DNA from: Clostridia bacterium
GTDB lineage: Bacteria; Bacillota; Clostridia; Lachnospirales; CAG-274
NCBI GenBank assembly: GCA_030536675.1
Contig: JAUNPM010000015.1
Location: 1 to 14,635 of the forward strand
Direction of reading: 5' to 3'
Length of the DNA: 14,635 nucleotides
Positions 1 to 8,876 of this stretch are shown piece after piece. A program made the position numbers and the translations under genes. Position 1 is the stretch's first letter. Each line of letters begins with the position of its first letter. A model generated the notes under the pieces. The model was given only the letters and a program-made list of their open reading frames with translations, made no database searches and was not told the DNA's origin.

Positions 1-59
1 AAATGTTATGGCACAAATTAGCCATAGCATACTCAATTACTATTTTAATTATACTACAA

Positions 60-88
60 GGCTGTTGAAATCTCAACAGCCTTTTTTT
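60..88 (+). terminator. Rho-independent terminator, plus direction
   Basis: A perfect 9-bp stem (60-68 with 73-81, GGCTGTTGA/TCAACAGCC) with a 4-base loop is followed by seven T (82-88). The T-run lies on the plus side, so it best fits a plus-strand gene ending left of the window. On the minus strand the bases after the hairpin are only moderately T-rich, but it may also stop transcripts leaving pgk about 55 bases past its stop codon. The rest of 1-142 holds no gene that I can see. Confidence 0.8.
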
Positions 89-142
89 AAAATTACAAAA
101 TATTTTATAGCCATAAATGTATAAAATATTTCACACTATTTC

Positions 143-1351
143 TTATTTATCCTGAGCAGCAGCAACACCCGGAAGTTCTTTACCCTCTAAGAATTCCAAT
201 GAAGCTCCGCCGCCTGTAGAAATATGGCTCATTTTGTCGCCGTAACCCATTTGGTTTACTGCTGCTGCTGAATCGCCGCCGCCTATAATAGTAGTTGCGT
301 CAATATCAGCAAGTGCATGAGCAACAGCTTCAGTACCCTTGGCATAATCAGCAATTTCAAACACACCCATAGGTCCGTTCCAAACAACAGTCTTTGCATC
401 CTTTAAAGCGTCTGCATAAAGAGCTCTTGTCTTTTCACCAATATCAACGCCCTCTTCTTCATCTGAAATAAAGGCAGCTGAAGGATCCTCAGGTCTTTCA
501 ACAGTATGGTGAGGCTTACCCGGTCCAAAGTCCTTAGTAACAACTGTATCTACGGGAAGAAGCAACTTAACGCCCTTTTCCTCTGCCTTCTTTACCATTT
601 CAAGTGCATATTCCATTTTATCTTCTTCAAGAAGGCTCTTTCCTATTGAATAGCCCTGTGCCTTAAAGAAAGTATATGCCATACCGCCGCCTATAATAAG
701 TGTGTCAACCTTGTCAAGAAGGTTATTTATAACATTGATCTTGTCACTTACCTTAGCGCCGCCGAGAATTGCAACAAAAGGTCTTACAGGATTATTTACC
801 GCATTACCCAAATATTCGATCTCTTTCTGCATAAGGTAGCCTACGGCTGCTTCCTTAACATATTTTGTAACACCCACTGTAGAGCAATGTGCTCTGTGAG
901 AAGAACCAAAAGCGTCATTTACATATATATCGGCTAAAGAAGCAAGATCCTTGCTGAATTCTTCACCATTTTTTGTTTCTTCCTTGCGGAATCTTGTATT
1001 CTGAAGAAGAATAACATCTCCGTCATTCATATTGGCAACAGCAGCCTTTGCGTTTGGACCTACCACTTCGTCATCGGCAGCAAACACAACTTCTTTTCCA
1101 AGCTTTTCTGATAATCTTACAGCAACAGGCGCCAAAGAAAATTCTTCTGAAGGCTCCTTTGGTTTACCCAAGTGAGAACAAAGTATAACTCTTGCACCCT
1201 CTGAAATTAATTTCTGAATTGTAGGCAAAGCAGCTACTATTCTGTTTTCATCAGTGATCACGCCTTCCTTTAAAGGTACGTTAAAATCACATCTTACAAG
1301 AACATTCTTACCCTTAACCTGTAAATCGTCAACTGTTTTCTTGTTTAACAT
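143..1351 (-). CDS. pgk: Phosphoglycerate kinase
   Basis: Cytosolic glycolytic enzyme that transfers phosphate between 1,3-bisphosphoglycerate and ADP, giving 3-phosphoglycerate and ATP. The 402-residue length is normal for bacterial PGK and both lobes are complete. Visible family motifs are RCDFNVP (20-26), the substrate arginines near R37, R120 and R153 (SHRAH), SHLGKP (59-64), GGAKVSDKI (197-205), WNGPMGVFE (324-332), GGGDSAA (357-363) and STGGGASLE (378-386). The start is set by AAAGGAG at 1361-1367, nine bases before the ATG; the stop is TAA. In many Firmicutes pgk lies between gap and tpiA. Here the upstream neighbour is an aconitase homologue 236 bases away, and no gene follows in the 142 bases to the edge, so it is probably transcribed alone. 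Identification is secure. Confidence 0.98.
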   Translation of the reverse strand: MLNKKTVDDLQVKGKNVLVRCDFNVPLKEGVITDENRIVAALPTIQKLISEGARVILCSHLGKPKEPSEEFSLAPVAVRLSEKLGKEVVFAADDEVVGPNAKAAVANMNDGDVILLQNTRFRKEETKNGEEFSKDLASLADIYVNDAFGSSHRAHCSTVGVTKYVKEAAVGYLMQKEIEYLGNAVNNPVRPFVAILGGAKVSDKINVINNLLDKVDTLIIGGGMAYTFFKAQGYSIGKSLLEEDKMEYALEMVKKAEEKGVKLLLPVDTVVTKDFGPGKPHHTVERPEDPSAAFISDEEEGVDIGEKTRALYADALKDAKTVVWNGPMGVFEIADYAKGTEAVAHALADIDATTIIGGGDSAAAVNQMGYGDKMSHISTGGGASLEFLEGKELPGVAAAQDK

Positions 1352-1426
1352 TTTCTGTTTCTCCTTTCAAGTGCCAAAACACATATAATTGACATAAAAC
1401 CTTTGGCATACACCAACATTGTTATC

Positions 1427-1435
1427 ATTATAACA
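1427..1435 (-). promoter_or_regulatory. Extended -10 promoter for pgk
   Basis: On the minus strand, TGT followed by a perfect TATAAT (1432 down to 1427) forms an extended -10 box. The -35 region at 17-base spacing (TTCTAA, about 1450-1455) is poor, as is common for extended -10 promoters. Start of transcription would fall near 1420, giving a leader of about 70 bases before the pgk ATG. The remainder of the 236-base gap to the hydratase gene is AT-rich with no clear terminator hairpin, so some read-through into pgk is possible. Confidence 0.5.
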
Positions 1436-1587
1436 TAATTTCCCAAATATTAGAACTCCATTATTTTAACAATTTTTGACTTGTAACCTCTCCGTATTTT
1501 ATACAAATTAGCCATAAAATATTATAGTTTTACATCAATTTTAATATTAATTTAATAATTTTTAACTTGAATATATTTAACAATATA

Positions 1588-3879
1588 TCAGTTATCGGCT
1601 CTGTTTCTGTTGTAATTTATAAGACAGCCTGCAAGTATGATCTTTCTTTCATCATCTGTAAGCTCACCCATTTTAAGAGTAAATTCCTTCATTTCGCCCT
1701 TTCTTACAACATAAGCCTTAAATTCAGACTTTTTGTCTGCAATTCCCTTTGCGGCATCGGGTATAAATATATAGTCGCCGTTTTCAAAAGGAAGCTCCTC
1801 ATTAAATATGAACGGAAGCATACCCCAGTTAATAAGGTTTGAACGGTATCTCTTTGTTGCATATTCATTTGCAATATTAGCCCAGCCGCCAAGTACCTTT
1901 TGGCAGGACGCAGCCTGTTCTCTTGCAGAACCGTCGCCGGGCTTAACGGCAAATATTGTACTTCCTATGCCTGTATTTTCTCTGTTAATATCAAACCTTG
2001 ATTTAAGAGTATCGGTAATTTCGGCAATTTCCTCTGAAACCTCTGCGGGACATTCTCCCTTTACTCTTGCCTTTTCCACTGCCTGCACTTCCTTAGCTCT
2101 CGGCACATAGTTAGGATCCTTTCTTGAAAGAGTAAATTCCGCAAGTCCCAAAGGATTTGAACGGTAAGAGCTTGTTTCTCCGGAAGGAATAAGCTCATCT
2201 GTAGTGGTTACAGGGTCTGTTATAAGACTTACTACCTTTAATAACAGGTTGTCCGTTAAAGGACTCATTTCAGGCCAAGGCTTAATATTTGGACCGTATT
2301 TAAGCTCAACATCGGGGTCAGCCTTTCCGTATCCGAAATATACTCTGTTTTCATAAACAGACTTATTAAAGAAGTACTTAGGCTTACTGAAGTTTACGTC
2401 TATTTCATTTGCGGGAGTAAGATAGCCCTTGTTTACTGCTGTTGCCGCAATAGATCTTGCATCCATAAGAGCAACACCTGCTATCTGACCGTTGCCGGGC
2501 TTAGAACCCTCTCTGTTAGGGAAGTTTCTGGTTGAATGTCTTATACTGAGTCCCTGATTGCTTGGAACATCTCCTGCACCGAAGCAAGGACCGCAGAATG
2601 CGGAACGAACTGTTGCGCCTGCCTGCATAAGCTTAAATATAGCGCCGTTTTCAACAAGGGTCATAAATGTAGGCTGACTTGAAGGATATACGCTTAAGGC
2701 AAAATCATCAGCACCTATTGTATGACCGTCAAGAATATCAGCCACATCGCAAATATTGTCATAAGTACCGCCCGCACAGCCTGCAACAACACCCTGATCT
2801 ACGTAAAGTCTGCCGTTTCTTACCTTATCCTTTAACTTATACTTGATATTTGGATTGTCAATAGTCTTTACAGCCTTCTTTTCAACCTCATCAAGCACGT
2901 CCATAAGGTTAGCGTTTAATTCATCTATTGTATAAGTATTGCTTGGGTGGAAAGGCATAGCTATCATAGGCTTGACCTTTGACAGATCCACATAAACAAT
3001 ACCATTGTAATAAGCTCCGTTTCCTGGTTCGAGCTTCTTAAACTCTTCAACTCTTCCGTGAGCGCTGTAATAGTCCTTAACCTTGTCATCTGTTCTCCAT
3101 ACTGAGCTAAGACAGGTAGTTTCCGTTGTCATAACATCAATGCCGTTTCTGTACTCAACGTTAAGACCCTCAATGCCGTCGCCTATAAACTCCATAACCT
3201 TATTTTTAACATATCCGTTTTCAAATACGGCACCGATAATGGCAAGAGCTATATCCTGAGGTCCAACATAAGGTTCAGGCTTACCTGTAAGATAAATGCC
3301 TATTACATCAGGTCTTGCAACATCATAAGTCTGGCACAAAAGCTGCTTTGCAAGCTCACCGCCGCCTTCACCGATAGCCATAGTACCAAGAGCACCGTAA
3401 CGGGTATGTGAATCGGAACCAAGTATCATTTTGCCGCAGCCTGACATCATTTCTCTCATATATTGATGTATGACCGCCTGATGAGCAGGTACATATATAC
3501 CGCCGTATTTCTTTGCAGCTGAAAGCCCAAACATATGGTCATCTTCATTTATTGTACCGCCTACAGCGCAGAGAGAATTATGACAGTTTGTAAGTACGTA
3601 AGGAATGGGGAATTTTTCCATACCTGAAGCACTTGCAGTCTGAATAATACCTACATAAGTAATATCGTGACTTGCCATACAGTCAAACTTGATTTTTAAG
3701 TTGTCCATATTTTCGCTTGTATTATGAGCCTCAAGTATACCATAAGCTATGGTTTTCTTTACAGCCTCCTCCTTGTTGTCGGACAGACCCATTTGAGAAA
3801 GCCTTGCCTTAGCACTGCCGTCATCGGGTATAAGTTCACCATTGGCATAGTATGCACCGGTTTTAAACAATTCAACCAT
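1588..3879 (-). CDS. Aconitase-superfamily hydratase, YbhJ-like
   Basis: Iron-sulfur (de)hydratase of the aconitase superfamily, 763 residues. The three cluster cysteines are C368 (in GCAGGTYDN), C429 and C432 (CGPC). Other superfamily signatures are SDSHT (155-159), RNFPNREG (451-458), SSYRSNPLG (570-578) and the swivel-domain motif [12 protein letters not shown] (679-690). Domains 1-3 come first and the swivel domain last, as in mitochondrial-type aconitase, but motif spellings differ from AcnA and AcnB and look closer to the uncharacterised YbhJ hydratases. The true substrate is therefore uncertain: citrate/isocitrate is possible, not shown. AGGAGGT at 3887-3893, seven bases before the ATG, fixes the start; the stop is TGA. 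No citrate synthase or isocitrate dehydrogenase gene lies nearby to support a TCA role. Superfamily call very sure, subfamily moderately so. Confidence 0.9.
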   Translation of the reverse strand: MVELFKTGAYYANGELIPDDGSAKARLSQMGLSDNKEEAVKKTIAYGILEAHNTSENMDNLKIKFDCMASHDITYVGIIQTASASGMEKFPIPYVLTNCHNSLCAVGGTINEDDHMFGLSAAKKYGGIYVPAHQAVIHQYMREMMSGCGKMILGSDSHTRYGALGTMAIGEGGGELAKQLLCQTYDVARPDVIGIYLTGKPEPYVGPQDIALAIIGAVFENGYVKNKVMEFIGDGIEGLNVEYRNGIDVMTTETTCLSSVWRTDDKVKDYYSAHGRVEEFKKLEPGNGAYYNGIVYVDLSKVKPMIAMPFHPSNTYTIDELNANLMDVLDEVEKKAVKTIDNPNIKYKLKDKVRNGRLYVDQGVVAGCAGGTYDNICDVADILDGHTIGADDFALSVYPSSQPTFMTLVENGAIFKLMQAGATVRSAFCGPCFGAGDVPSNQGLSIRHSTRNFPNREGSKPGNGQIAGVALMDARSIAATAVNKGYLTPANEIDVNFSKPKYFFNKSVYENRVYFGYGKADPDVELKYGPNIKPWPEMSPLTDNLLLKVVSLITDPVTTTDELIPSGETSSYRSNPLGLAEFTLSRKDPNYVPRAKEVQAVEKARVKGECPAEVSEEIAEITDTLKSRFDINRENTGIGSTIFAVKPGDGSAREQAASCQKVLGGWANIANEYATKRYRSNLINWGMLPFIFNEELPFENGDYIFIPDAAKGIADKKSEFKAYVVRKGEMKEFTLKMGELTDDERKIILAGCLINYNRNRADN

Positions 3880-3916
3880 TATATTTACCTCCTGAATAAT
3901 TATTTATATTAATTAC

Positions 3917-3945
3917 AGTATATCAATAATTCTGTCATATTTCAA
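3917..3945 (-). promoter_or_regulatory. Sigma-A-type promoter for the hydratase gene
   Basis: Minus strand: TTGAAA (-35, 3945 to 3940), a 17-base spacer, then TATACT (-10, 3922 to 3917). Both boxes match five of six consensus bases at ideal spacing. Transcription would start near 3910, about 30 bases before the ATG and just ahead of the AGGAGGT ribosome site. The same hexamer pair and spacing occur at 9409-9437. Confidence 0.7.
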
Positions 3946-3997
3946 TATAATTTTTATGGATTTGCAGGTTTCAATTTAAAAAAATTCATATTTAGCA

Positions 3998-4036
3998 CAA
4001 AACAAACCATTATTTTTCACTTTGTGAATTGTTTTG
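3998..4036. promoter_or_regulatory. Nested inverted repeat in the divergent spacer
   Basis: Outer arms CAAAACAA (3998-4005) and TTGTTTTG (4029-4036) are perfect reverse complements. Directly inside the right arm is a second perfect dyad, TTCAC-TTT-GTGAA (4016-4028). Folded together they give a 13-bp stem with a ten-base bulge on one side (4006-4015). It lies about 50 bases upstream of the hydratase -35 and 100 upstream of the pectinase -35, as a regulator site or pausing hairpin might. There is no T-run of terminator type. The function is inferred; AT-rich DNA gives some such dyads by chance. Apart from this and the two promoters, the 352-base gap 3880-4231 shows only AT-rich sequence, including a 14-base palindrome at 4109-4122. 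Confidence 0.4.
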
Positions 4037-4137
4037 CTGCCCTTATTTCAAAATTTGCATTTTATCTTTTTTGATGAACAGAGATACCCTCTTATATTTA
4101 TTCACAAAAAATTTATAAATTTCGGCATAATTAATAT

Positions 4138-4165
4138 TTAACTTTTATTTTATTTGTGCTATACT
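4138..4165 (+). promoter_or_regulatory. Promoter for the pectinase gene
   Basis: TGC plus TATACT (-10, 4160-4165) forms an extended -10 box; TTAACT (4138-4143) at 16-base spacing is a fair -35. The transcript would begin near 4172 and carry a leader of about 60 bases to the ATG, with ribosome site AAGGAG at 4217-4222. No obvious catabolite-repression (cre) site was seen here. Confidence 0.5.
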
Positions 4166-4231
4166 TTATTCGTATTTTATACAATTATCACAATTAAAGG
4201 AAAACAAATTTTTAAAAAGGAGACGTTTTAA

Positions 4232-7200
4232 ATGAAAAAGATAATATCTTTTATATTATCATCCGTAATTATGCTTTCATCATTTAATATGAGCATATTT
4301 CAGGCATTTGCATCAGACCTGCTTTTAACGGAAGTATACGGCTGGTATGAATCCATACACATTGAATGGAGCGGAGATGCCGACGCAGCCAATGCCGCTG
4401 TATATTATAAGCCTTACGGCACAAGTACATACACAGCCATTGACAGTGAACTTATAAGAGCAGACGGAACAAACGGAGTTGCTGACATAGTCGGCATAAC
4501 AAAAGGTATATACGACATTAAAGTGGAAACATCAGACGGTAATACCCTTACGCAAAATAATATTTCCGTTGGGGAATTTGACCGTTCAGGCTATGCCCAT
4601 TTTAATTATTCCCAAGGTGTGGGCGCTTATAATGATGACGGCACCCCCAAAAGCGATGCACAAATTATTTATGTAACAAACTCAAATAAAAACTCTGTAA
4701 CCCTTGGAAAATATACGGGTATAGGAAACATATTAAAAAATGCAAGTAAATACTCTTATCCTATTATAGTAAGAATAATAGGTACTGTTGACACACAGAC
4801 AAGAGATTCCGACGGAACCAAAACAACAGACAAAAATAACGGTGTAGTTTCAATAAACGGACTTACGGACACCGAAAAGACAAATGACTCTTACTTTAAT
4901 ATGCTTGATATTTCGGGAGCAAAAAACATTACCGTCGAGGGCATAGGCAAAGATGCCACTATTGAAAAATGGGGCTTTACCTTTAAAACCTCAAACAGCA
5001 TAGAAGTAAGAAATCTTACATTTACAAAATATCCCGAAGATGCCTGCACCTTTTACGGAAGCTCCTCTTCAATAAATTCATATAAAAATTATTGGGTACA
5101 TAACAATTACTTTAAAAAGGGCGAAAACAAGTATGATTTAACAGAAGAACAGGATAAGGGCGACGGTGACGGCTCTTCAGACTTTTTCAACTGCACAAAC
5201 ATAACATATTCCTACAATGTATTTGAAAACTGTCACAAAACATCTTTACACGGCAATTCGGACGGTGTTAAGCAATATAACTCAACTTGGCACCATAATT
5301 ACCTTTTAAACTGCGGGTCACGCTTGCCCCTTACAAGACAGGTAAATCTACACACCTACAATAACTATTATTACAACTGTGAAACCTGCACCGATACAAG
5401 AGCAAGTGCGTGGGTATTTGCCGAAAGCAACTATTTTGAAAACTGCACAAATGCCTTTAAAACAACGTCAAACACAACTTACGGCGATCCTATAGTAAAA
5501 CTTTACAACAACGTGCTTTCAAACAGCAAAATAAGTGACAAAACATCAACCGTTACACAAACAAATGACAGGACCCTTGAAATAAGTCCTTCATCACCAA
5601 CAAACAGCAATGTGAATCCATACCCAAACTTTGACACCGATACAAGTGTTTTTTATTATGATTCACAAAACAAATCAACAGATGTAGCTTATTTAACAAG
5701 TGCACAGCAAGCTAAAACAGATATATTGCAGGCAGCAGGACTTTCAAAGGAAAACGCTGTTTTAAGCGTGTATTTACCCGATACTGAAATAAATACGGAA
5801 ACAACCACAGAAACCCCTATTGTATCAGATGACAGCGAGCGCTATTATAAAACAGAGCTTCTCATAAATGAAATGCTCAAAGAAGACGGACCCTCAAACG
5901 GTTCACTTTGGAATAAAGAAAGTGAAACAAAATTCAAATGGTCTTACATAAACGGCTGTATGGCTTCTGCTATGATAATGCTTGGTGACATAAAAAACGA
6001 TGAAAGCTATGTATCCTTTGCCGATAACTATATGTCTGAATTTATATCAGATACCAATAACGGCACAAGCGGTTATATTGATTCATCAACAGGCTTTAAA
6101 TATTCAAGCTATGCCCTTGATGACCTTAACAGCGGTAAATCACTTATTGAGCTTACGGCAAGAGGTTCATCAAACGGCGAAAAATATACAAATGCATTAA
6201 GCTCCACTCTTTATACAAATATACTTCAATATATGTTAAATAACAAAACAACGTCAGAGGGCAATTTATGGCATAAAAACGTCTATCCATATCAGGTATG
6301 GCTTGACGGTATATATATGGAAACTCCTTTCTGGCTTGAATATGAGCTTGAAATTTCAAAAGACAGTGAAGCATTTACACAAGCTGCCGACAATGTAACA
6401 AATCAGATTTTGAATGTTTACAACAAAATGCGTGATCCCTCAACAGGACTTTACTTCCACGGTTATAATTCTCAGGCAGACAAAGCAAGCAGTGATTACG
6501 ATGCGTCTTCAGCTATAAGCTGGGCAGATCCAAACACAGGCTGCTCCTCAAATTATTGGCTCAGAGGTACAGGCTGGTATGCTATGGCACTTGTTGATAA
6601 CATTGAACTAATGCAAAAAGCGGAAAAAGAATTTAATATTGACCTTGGAACGCAAAAAGCGACCCTTATAAATATTTATACAGACTTAATGTCATCAATG
6701 CTTAAATACCAAGATAAAGACACAAAACTTTGGTATCAGGTAATAGACAAGCCCGATGAAAATTATAATTATCTTGAAACAAGCGGTTCAGCCGCAATGA
6801 GCTATGCTCTTATGAAGGGCTATAACATAGGTATTGCGGATATAAATTATTACAATGAAGGTCTTAATGTTTACAGAGGAATATGCGACCTTAAGCTTGA
6901 TTACACAAATTCCGACAATTCATCGGTTCAGCTTAATGACATATGTATGACTGCGGGACTTGCGGGACCAAGCTCAGGCAAGACCTCATCTTCCGCAACA
7001 ATAGGACCGAAATATACATCAAGAGACGGTTCATATGACTACTATGTATCCGAAAAAACCGTTGTAAACGATGCAAAGGGCGTTGCCCCTCTTATATTTG
7101 CATATTGTCAAATTCTCTATTATAACAATAGTAACGACTCATCAACTGAAAGCACTACAGAAACAACTACGGAAACAACTACATTTGTTTCTCACGTAGG

Positions 7201-7810
7201 AGAAACAGTTGTATCAGGTGTTGAAAACAAAGAATATAAACTTACACCTTCATCTGTAGATAAAGACAGCCTTACTGATACAAGCGGCATTTTTAAATTG
7301 TATTCCGGAAAACTGACTGTAAAAGATGCTTATATAGACTTAGGAGGCGGCGGTAACTTTACCAAAAACAGTATTTCATTTACAACAACGGGAAAAGCAC
7401 AGCTTACAATTAAATATTTCGGCACAGCAGGAAGGACCCTTGAAATTAAAGGCTCTGATTCTTCATTTGTAAGTCAAACAGACACCACCTCACAAGGCTC
7501 CGTCAGCGCTCCCGACACATTTGTGTGTTCCCTTGACAGCCCTGATACCTACTATATTTACTCTACAAACAGCGGCATAAAAATTACGGAAGTAATTCTT
7601 ACTTATTCAGACGGCACATCAATATTAATAGGTGATGTTGATCAGAACGGAACAATAGAAAAAGCCGATGCTTCGCTTCTTTTAAAGCATATTTCAGGCA
7701 TTTCAAATATAAGCAGCGAGGAACAGCTTACAGCCGCCGACTGTAATAAGGACGGTAAATATAATTTAGCCGATGTAACGGCAATACTAAAATTCATTTA
7801 TAGCAATTAA
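4232..7810 (+). CDS. Secreted pectate lyase - GH105 hydrolase with dockerin
   Basis: Extracellular pectin-degrading fusion of 1192 residues. A signal peptide (1-27, cleavage likely after AFA) precedes an FnIII-like domain (about 29-112). A PL1 pectate lyase (about 120-515) shows NYWVHNNYF (286-294), the acidic calcium site DGDGSSD (311-317) and the catalytic-arginine region SRLPLTRQVNLHTYNN (363-378). After a Thr/Glu linker, a GH105-type unsaturated uronyl hydrolase (about 538-964) shows YQVWLDGIYMETPFW (687-701, with the presumed catalytic D692), WLRGTGW (776-782) and LETSGSAAMSYA (848-859). A second TTTE linker (971-984) leads to an unassigned beta-rich domain (about 995-1127). A type I dockerin (1132-1191) has two calcium loops, D1135/D1137/N1139/D1146 and D1170/N1172/D1174/D1181. 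The lyase would cut polygalacturonate and the hydrolase remove unsaturated end residues; the dockerin implies attachment to a scaffoldin encoded elsewhere. AAGGAG lies nine bases before the ATG. Domain calls are firm; exact substrates are inferred. Confidence 0.93.
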   Translation: MKKIISFILSSVIMLSSFNMSIFQAFASDLLLTEVYGWYESIHIEWSGDADAANAAVYYKPYGTSTYTAIDSELIRADGTNGVADIVGITKGIYDIKVETSDGNTLTQNNISVGEFDRSGYAHFNYSQGVGAYNDDGTPKSDAQIIYVTNSNKNSVTLGKYTGIGNILKNASKYSYPIIVRIIGTVDTQTRDSDGTKTTDKNNGVVSINGLTDTEKTNDSYFNMLDISGAKNITVEGIGKDATIEKWGFTFKTSNSIEVRNLTFTKYPEDACTFYGSSSSINSYKNYWVHNNYFKKGENKYDLTEEQDKGDGDGSSDFFNCTNITYSYNVFENCHKTSLHGNSDGVKQYNSTWHHNYLLNCGSRLPLTRQVNLHTYNNYYYNCETCTDTRASAWVFAESNYFENCTNAFKTTSNTTYGDPIVKLYNNVLSNSKISDKTSTVTQTNDRTLEISPSSPTNSNVNPYPNFDTDTSVFYYDSQNKSTDVAYLTSAQQAKTDILQAAGLSKENAVLSVYLPDTEINTETTTETPIVSDDSERYYKTELLINEMLKEDGPSNGSLWNKESETKFKWSYINGCMASAMIMLGDIKNDESYVSFADNYMSEFISDTNNGTSGYIDSSTGFKYSSYALDDLNSGKSLIELTARGSSNGEKYTNALSSTLYTNILQYMLNNKTTSEGNLWHKNVYPYQVWLDGIYMETPFWLEYELEISKDSEAFTQAADNVTNQILNVYNKMRDPSTGLYFHGYNSQADKASSDYDASSAISWADPNTGCSSNYWLRGTGWYAMALVDNIELMQKAEKEFNIDLGTQKATLINIYTDLMSSMLKYQDKDTKLWYQVIDKPDENYNYLETSGSAAMSYALMKGYNIGIADINYYNEGLNVYRGICDLKLDYTNSDNSSVQLNDICMTAGLAGPSSGKTSSSATIGPKYTSRDGSYDYYVSEKTVVNDAKGVAPLIFAYCQILYYNNSNDSSTESTTETTTETTTFVSHVGETVVSGVENKEYKLTPSSVDKDSLTDTSGIFKLYSGKLTVKDAYIDLGGGGNFTKNSISFTTTGKAQLTIKYFGTAGRTLEIKGSDSSFVSQTDTTSQGSVSAPDTFVCSLDSPDTYYIYSTNSGIKITEVILTYSDGTSILIGDVDQNGTIEKADASLLLKHISGISNISSEEQLTAADCNKDGKYNLADVTAILKFIYSN

Positions 7811-7824
7811 ATACTTTTTATATA

Positions 7825-7868
7825 AAAAGCCTGACAGTCTTTAAAATATTAAAGTCCGTCAGGCTTTT
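7825..7868. terminator. Bidirectional terminator
   Basis: Eleven perfect base pairs (AAAAGCCTGAC at 7825-7835 with GTCAGGCTTTT at 7858-7868) plus a further AT-rich inner stem. Because an A-run precedes and a T-run follows, it works on both strands. It lies 14 bases after the pectinase stop and 10 bases from the holin stop, so it ends both convergent transcripts. Confidence 0.85.
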
Positions 7869-7878
7869 ATTCATAAAT

Positions 7879-8280
7879 TTATTCTTTTTCATTGTCTTCC
7901 CTTAATTTATTTAATGCCTTTTTAAGCTCATCGGGTATGGGTATAAACACAGCCGCATTTTCCAAAATGCTTATTCCTTCATTTGAAATAAAAAACACAA
8001 TTACTATTTCTCTTAAAGGCAGAACAGGTTCAACAAGATTACTTAAAACATATGCCATTGAAACAATTATAAGCATAATAAATTTCTTGACTATTCACCA
8101 AAATCCCATATCACTGTCAAGTTTTTTAAGAAAATAGCCTTTCAAAACACCTGTTACATAGTCAAACACCATAAGCAAAACCAACACACCAAGGAGCATA
8201 TCCCAGCCCCCTATGACGCTTAGTATCAATCCCCCTGCAAATCCCGCAAATATTGAAACCCCATTAAAAAGACCGATCAT
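7879..8280 (-). pseudogene. Phage-type holin family gene, broken by in-frame TGA
   Basis: Small membrane protein of the phage-holin (TcdE-like, Phage_holin_4) family, whose members form membrane pores for lysis or toxin release. The reading frame is 134 codons and would give about 133 residues, a usual length. It is interrupted by TGA at 8095-8097, after the first 61 residues, which end KLDSDMGFW. The same frame continues directly as IVKKFIMLIIV and runs to the true stop. Homologues have glycine at this point, so a single GGA-to-TGA change explains it. The family hallmark DYVTGVLKG lies at 40-48. The N-terminal piece has hydrophobic segments near 7-21 and 27-41; the C-terminal piece could restart at ATG 8076. 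AGGGGAG at 8287-8293 supports the start. TGA ends other genes here (the hydratase and VTC genes), so general recoding is unlikely. No phage genes adjoin it. Confidence 0.75.
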
Positions 8281-8327
8281 AAAAAACTCCCCTATAAAAT
8301 AATACCTTATTTCTCAATATATACTTA

Positions 8328-8837
8328 TTATTTTATCTTTATGAGTTTACCTTTACACTTTCCGCACCTTATTTTATTTATATAATTTTTCTCCTTGGGA
8401 AATCTAAATCTGTAATACAGCTGACCGCAGTCCACACACTTTAAAATATGCTTTGCTTCGGCATAAAGTTCTTCCTCACTTTTAATTACGTCGCTTTTTT
8501 TACTTACGCTTACATCATAGCCCGCTTTTTTTGCTTTTTTGCTGTATAGCTTAAACCTTTCCCCGTGATTAAAGCAGCCCTCAGCAGTATGTATAAGCTC
8601 GTGAGCCATTACATTTTTTATGAAGCCTATACTGTCAGGCTCCTTAAAGCAGTTTTCACTTATGCTTATGTAAAATCTATAATTCCCCTTTGACGTCTTT
8701 TTACAGCTTCCCCAATTTCTTTTTGCCCTGCTCAGCCTTATATTGGGACATATGCTCTCTGATACAGGCACGCCGATTTTCTTAAGCTCATTTTTAACTG
8801 TATCGAATACTTCCTTCAATATTTCTTTGCTTTCCAT
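8328..8837 (-). CDS. SprT-like zinc metalloprotease domain protein
   Basis: Cytosolic 169-residue protein of the SprT-like family. The zincin motif HELIH (79-83) sits in VMAHELIHTAEG, with a further histidine at H91 (NHGERF) as likely third zinc ligand. The C-terminal zinc ribbon has CVDC (134-137) and CGKC (158-161), as usual for SprT. NIRLSRAKRNWGSC (32-45) is the typical strand region before the helix with the active site. Related eukaryotic Spartan proteins cut DNA-protein crosslinks; bacterial members are little studied, so a proteolytic role is inferred from the intact HExxH. It is 47 bases upstream of the holin gene and 39 downstream of the YbaK-type gene, so the three are probably cotranscribed. 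The ribosome site before the ATG is weak (AGGG near 8846). Confidence 0.85.
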   Translation of the reverse strand: MESKEILKEVFDTVKNELKKIGVPVSESICPNIRLSRAKRNWGSCKKTSKGNYRFYISISENCFKEPDSIGFIKNVMAHELIHTAEGCFNHGERFKLYSKKAKKAGYDVSVSKKSDVIKSEEELYAEAKHILKCVDCGQLYYRFRFPKEKNYINKIRCGKCKGKLIKIK

Positions 8838-8876
8838 AATGCATACCCTAAATTAAAATTAACTGTAAGTCCGGCA

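Noticed and set aside
1503..1516. A 14-base direct repeat (ACAAATTAGCCATA) shared with 13-26, flanking pgk, with the core TAGCCATA again at 108-115.
   Set aside because: In sequence this AT-rich, a few 14-base matches are expected by chance; there are no target-site duplications or mobile genes around it.
1567..1842. Plus-strand open frame opposite the hydratase 3' end.
   Set aside because: Antisense to a well-supported gene, with no ribosome site and unlikely residue composition.
4171..4184. Sequence CGTATTTTATACAA also found at 1493-1506, suggesting a shared operator.
   Set aside because: Chance-level match in AT-rich spacers; positions relative to promoters differ.
5770..5840. Thr/Glu repeats as a tandem-repeat or phase-variation tract.
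   Set aside because: These short ACA/GAA-rich stretches here and at 7140-7180 code for ordinary interdomain linkers and are not long perfect repeats.
8095..8097. TGA in the holin gene read as glycine or selenocysteine.
   Set aside because: Other genes in the window end in TGA and no recoding hairpin is evident; a point mutation is simpler.
7892..8137. Plus-strand open frame of 81 codons opposite the holin gene.
   Set aside because: No ribosome site or recognisable protein; it is the antisense shadow of the holin frame.
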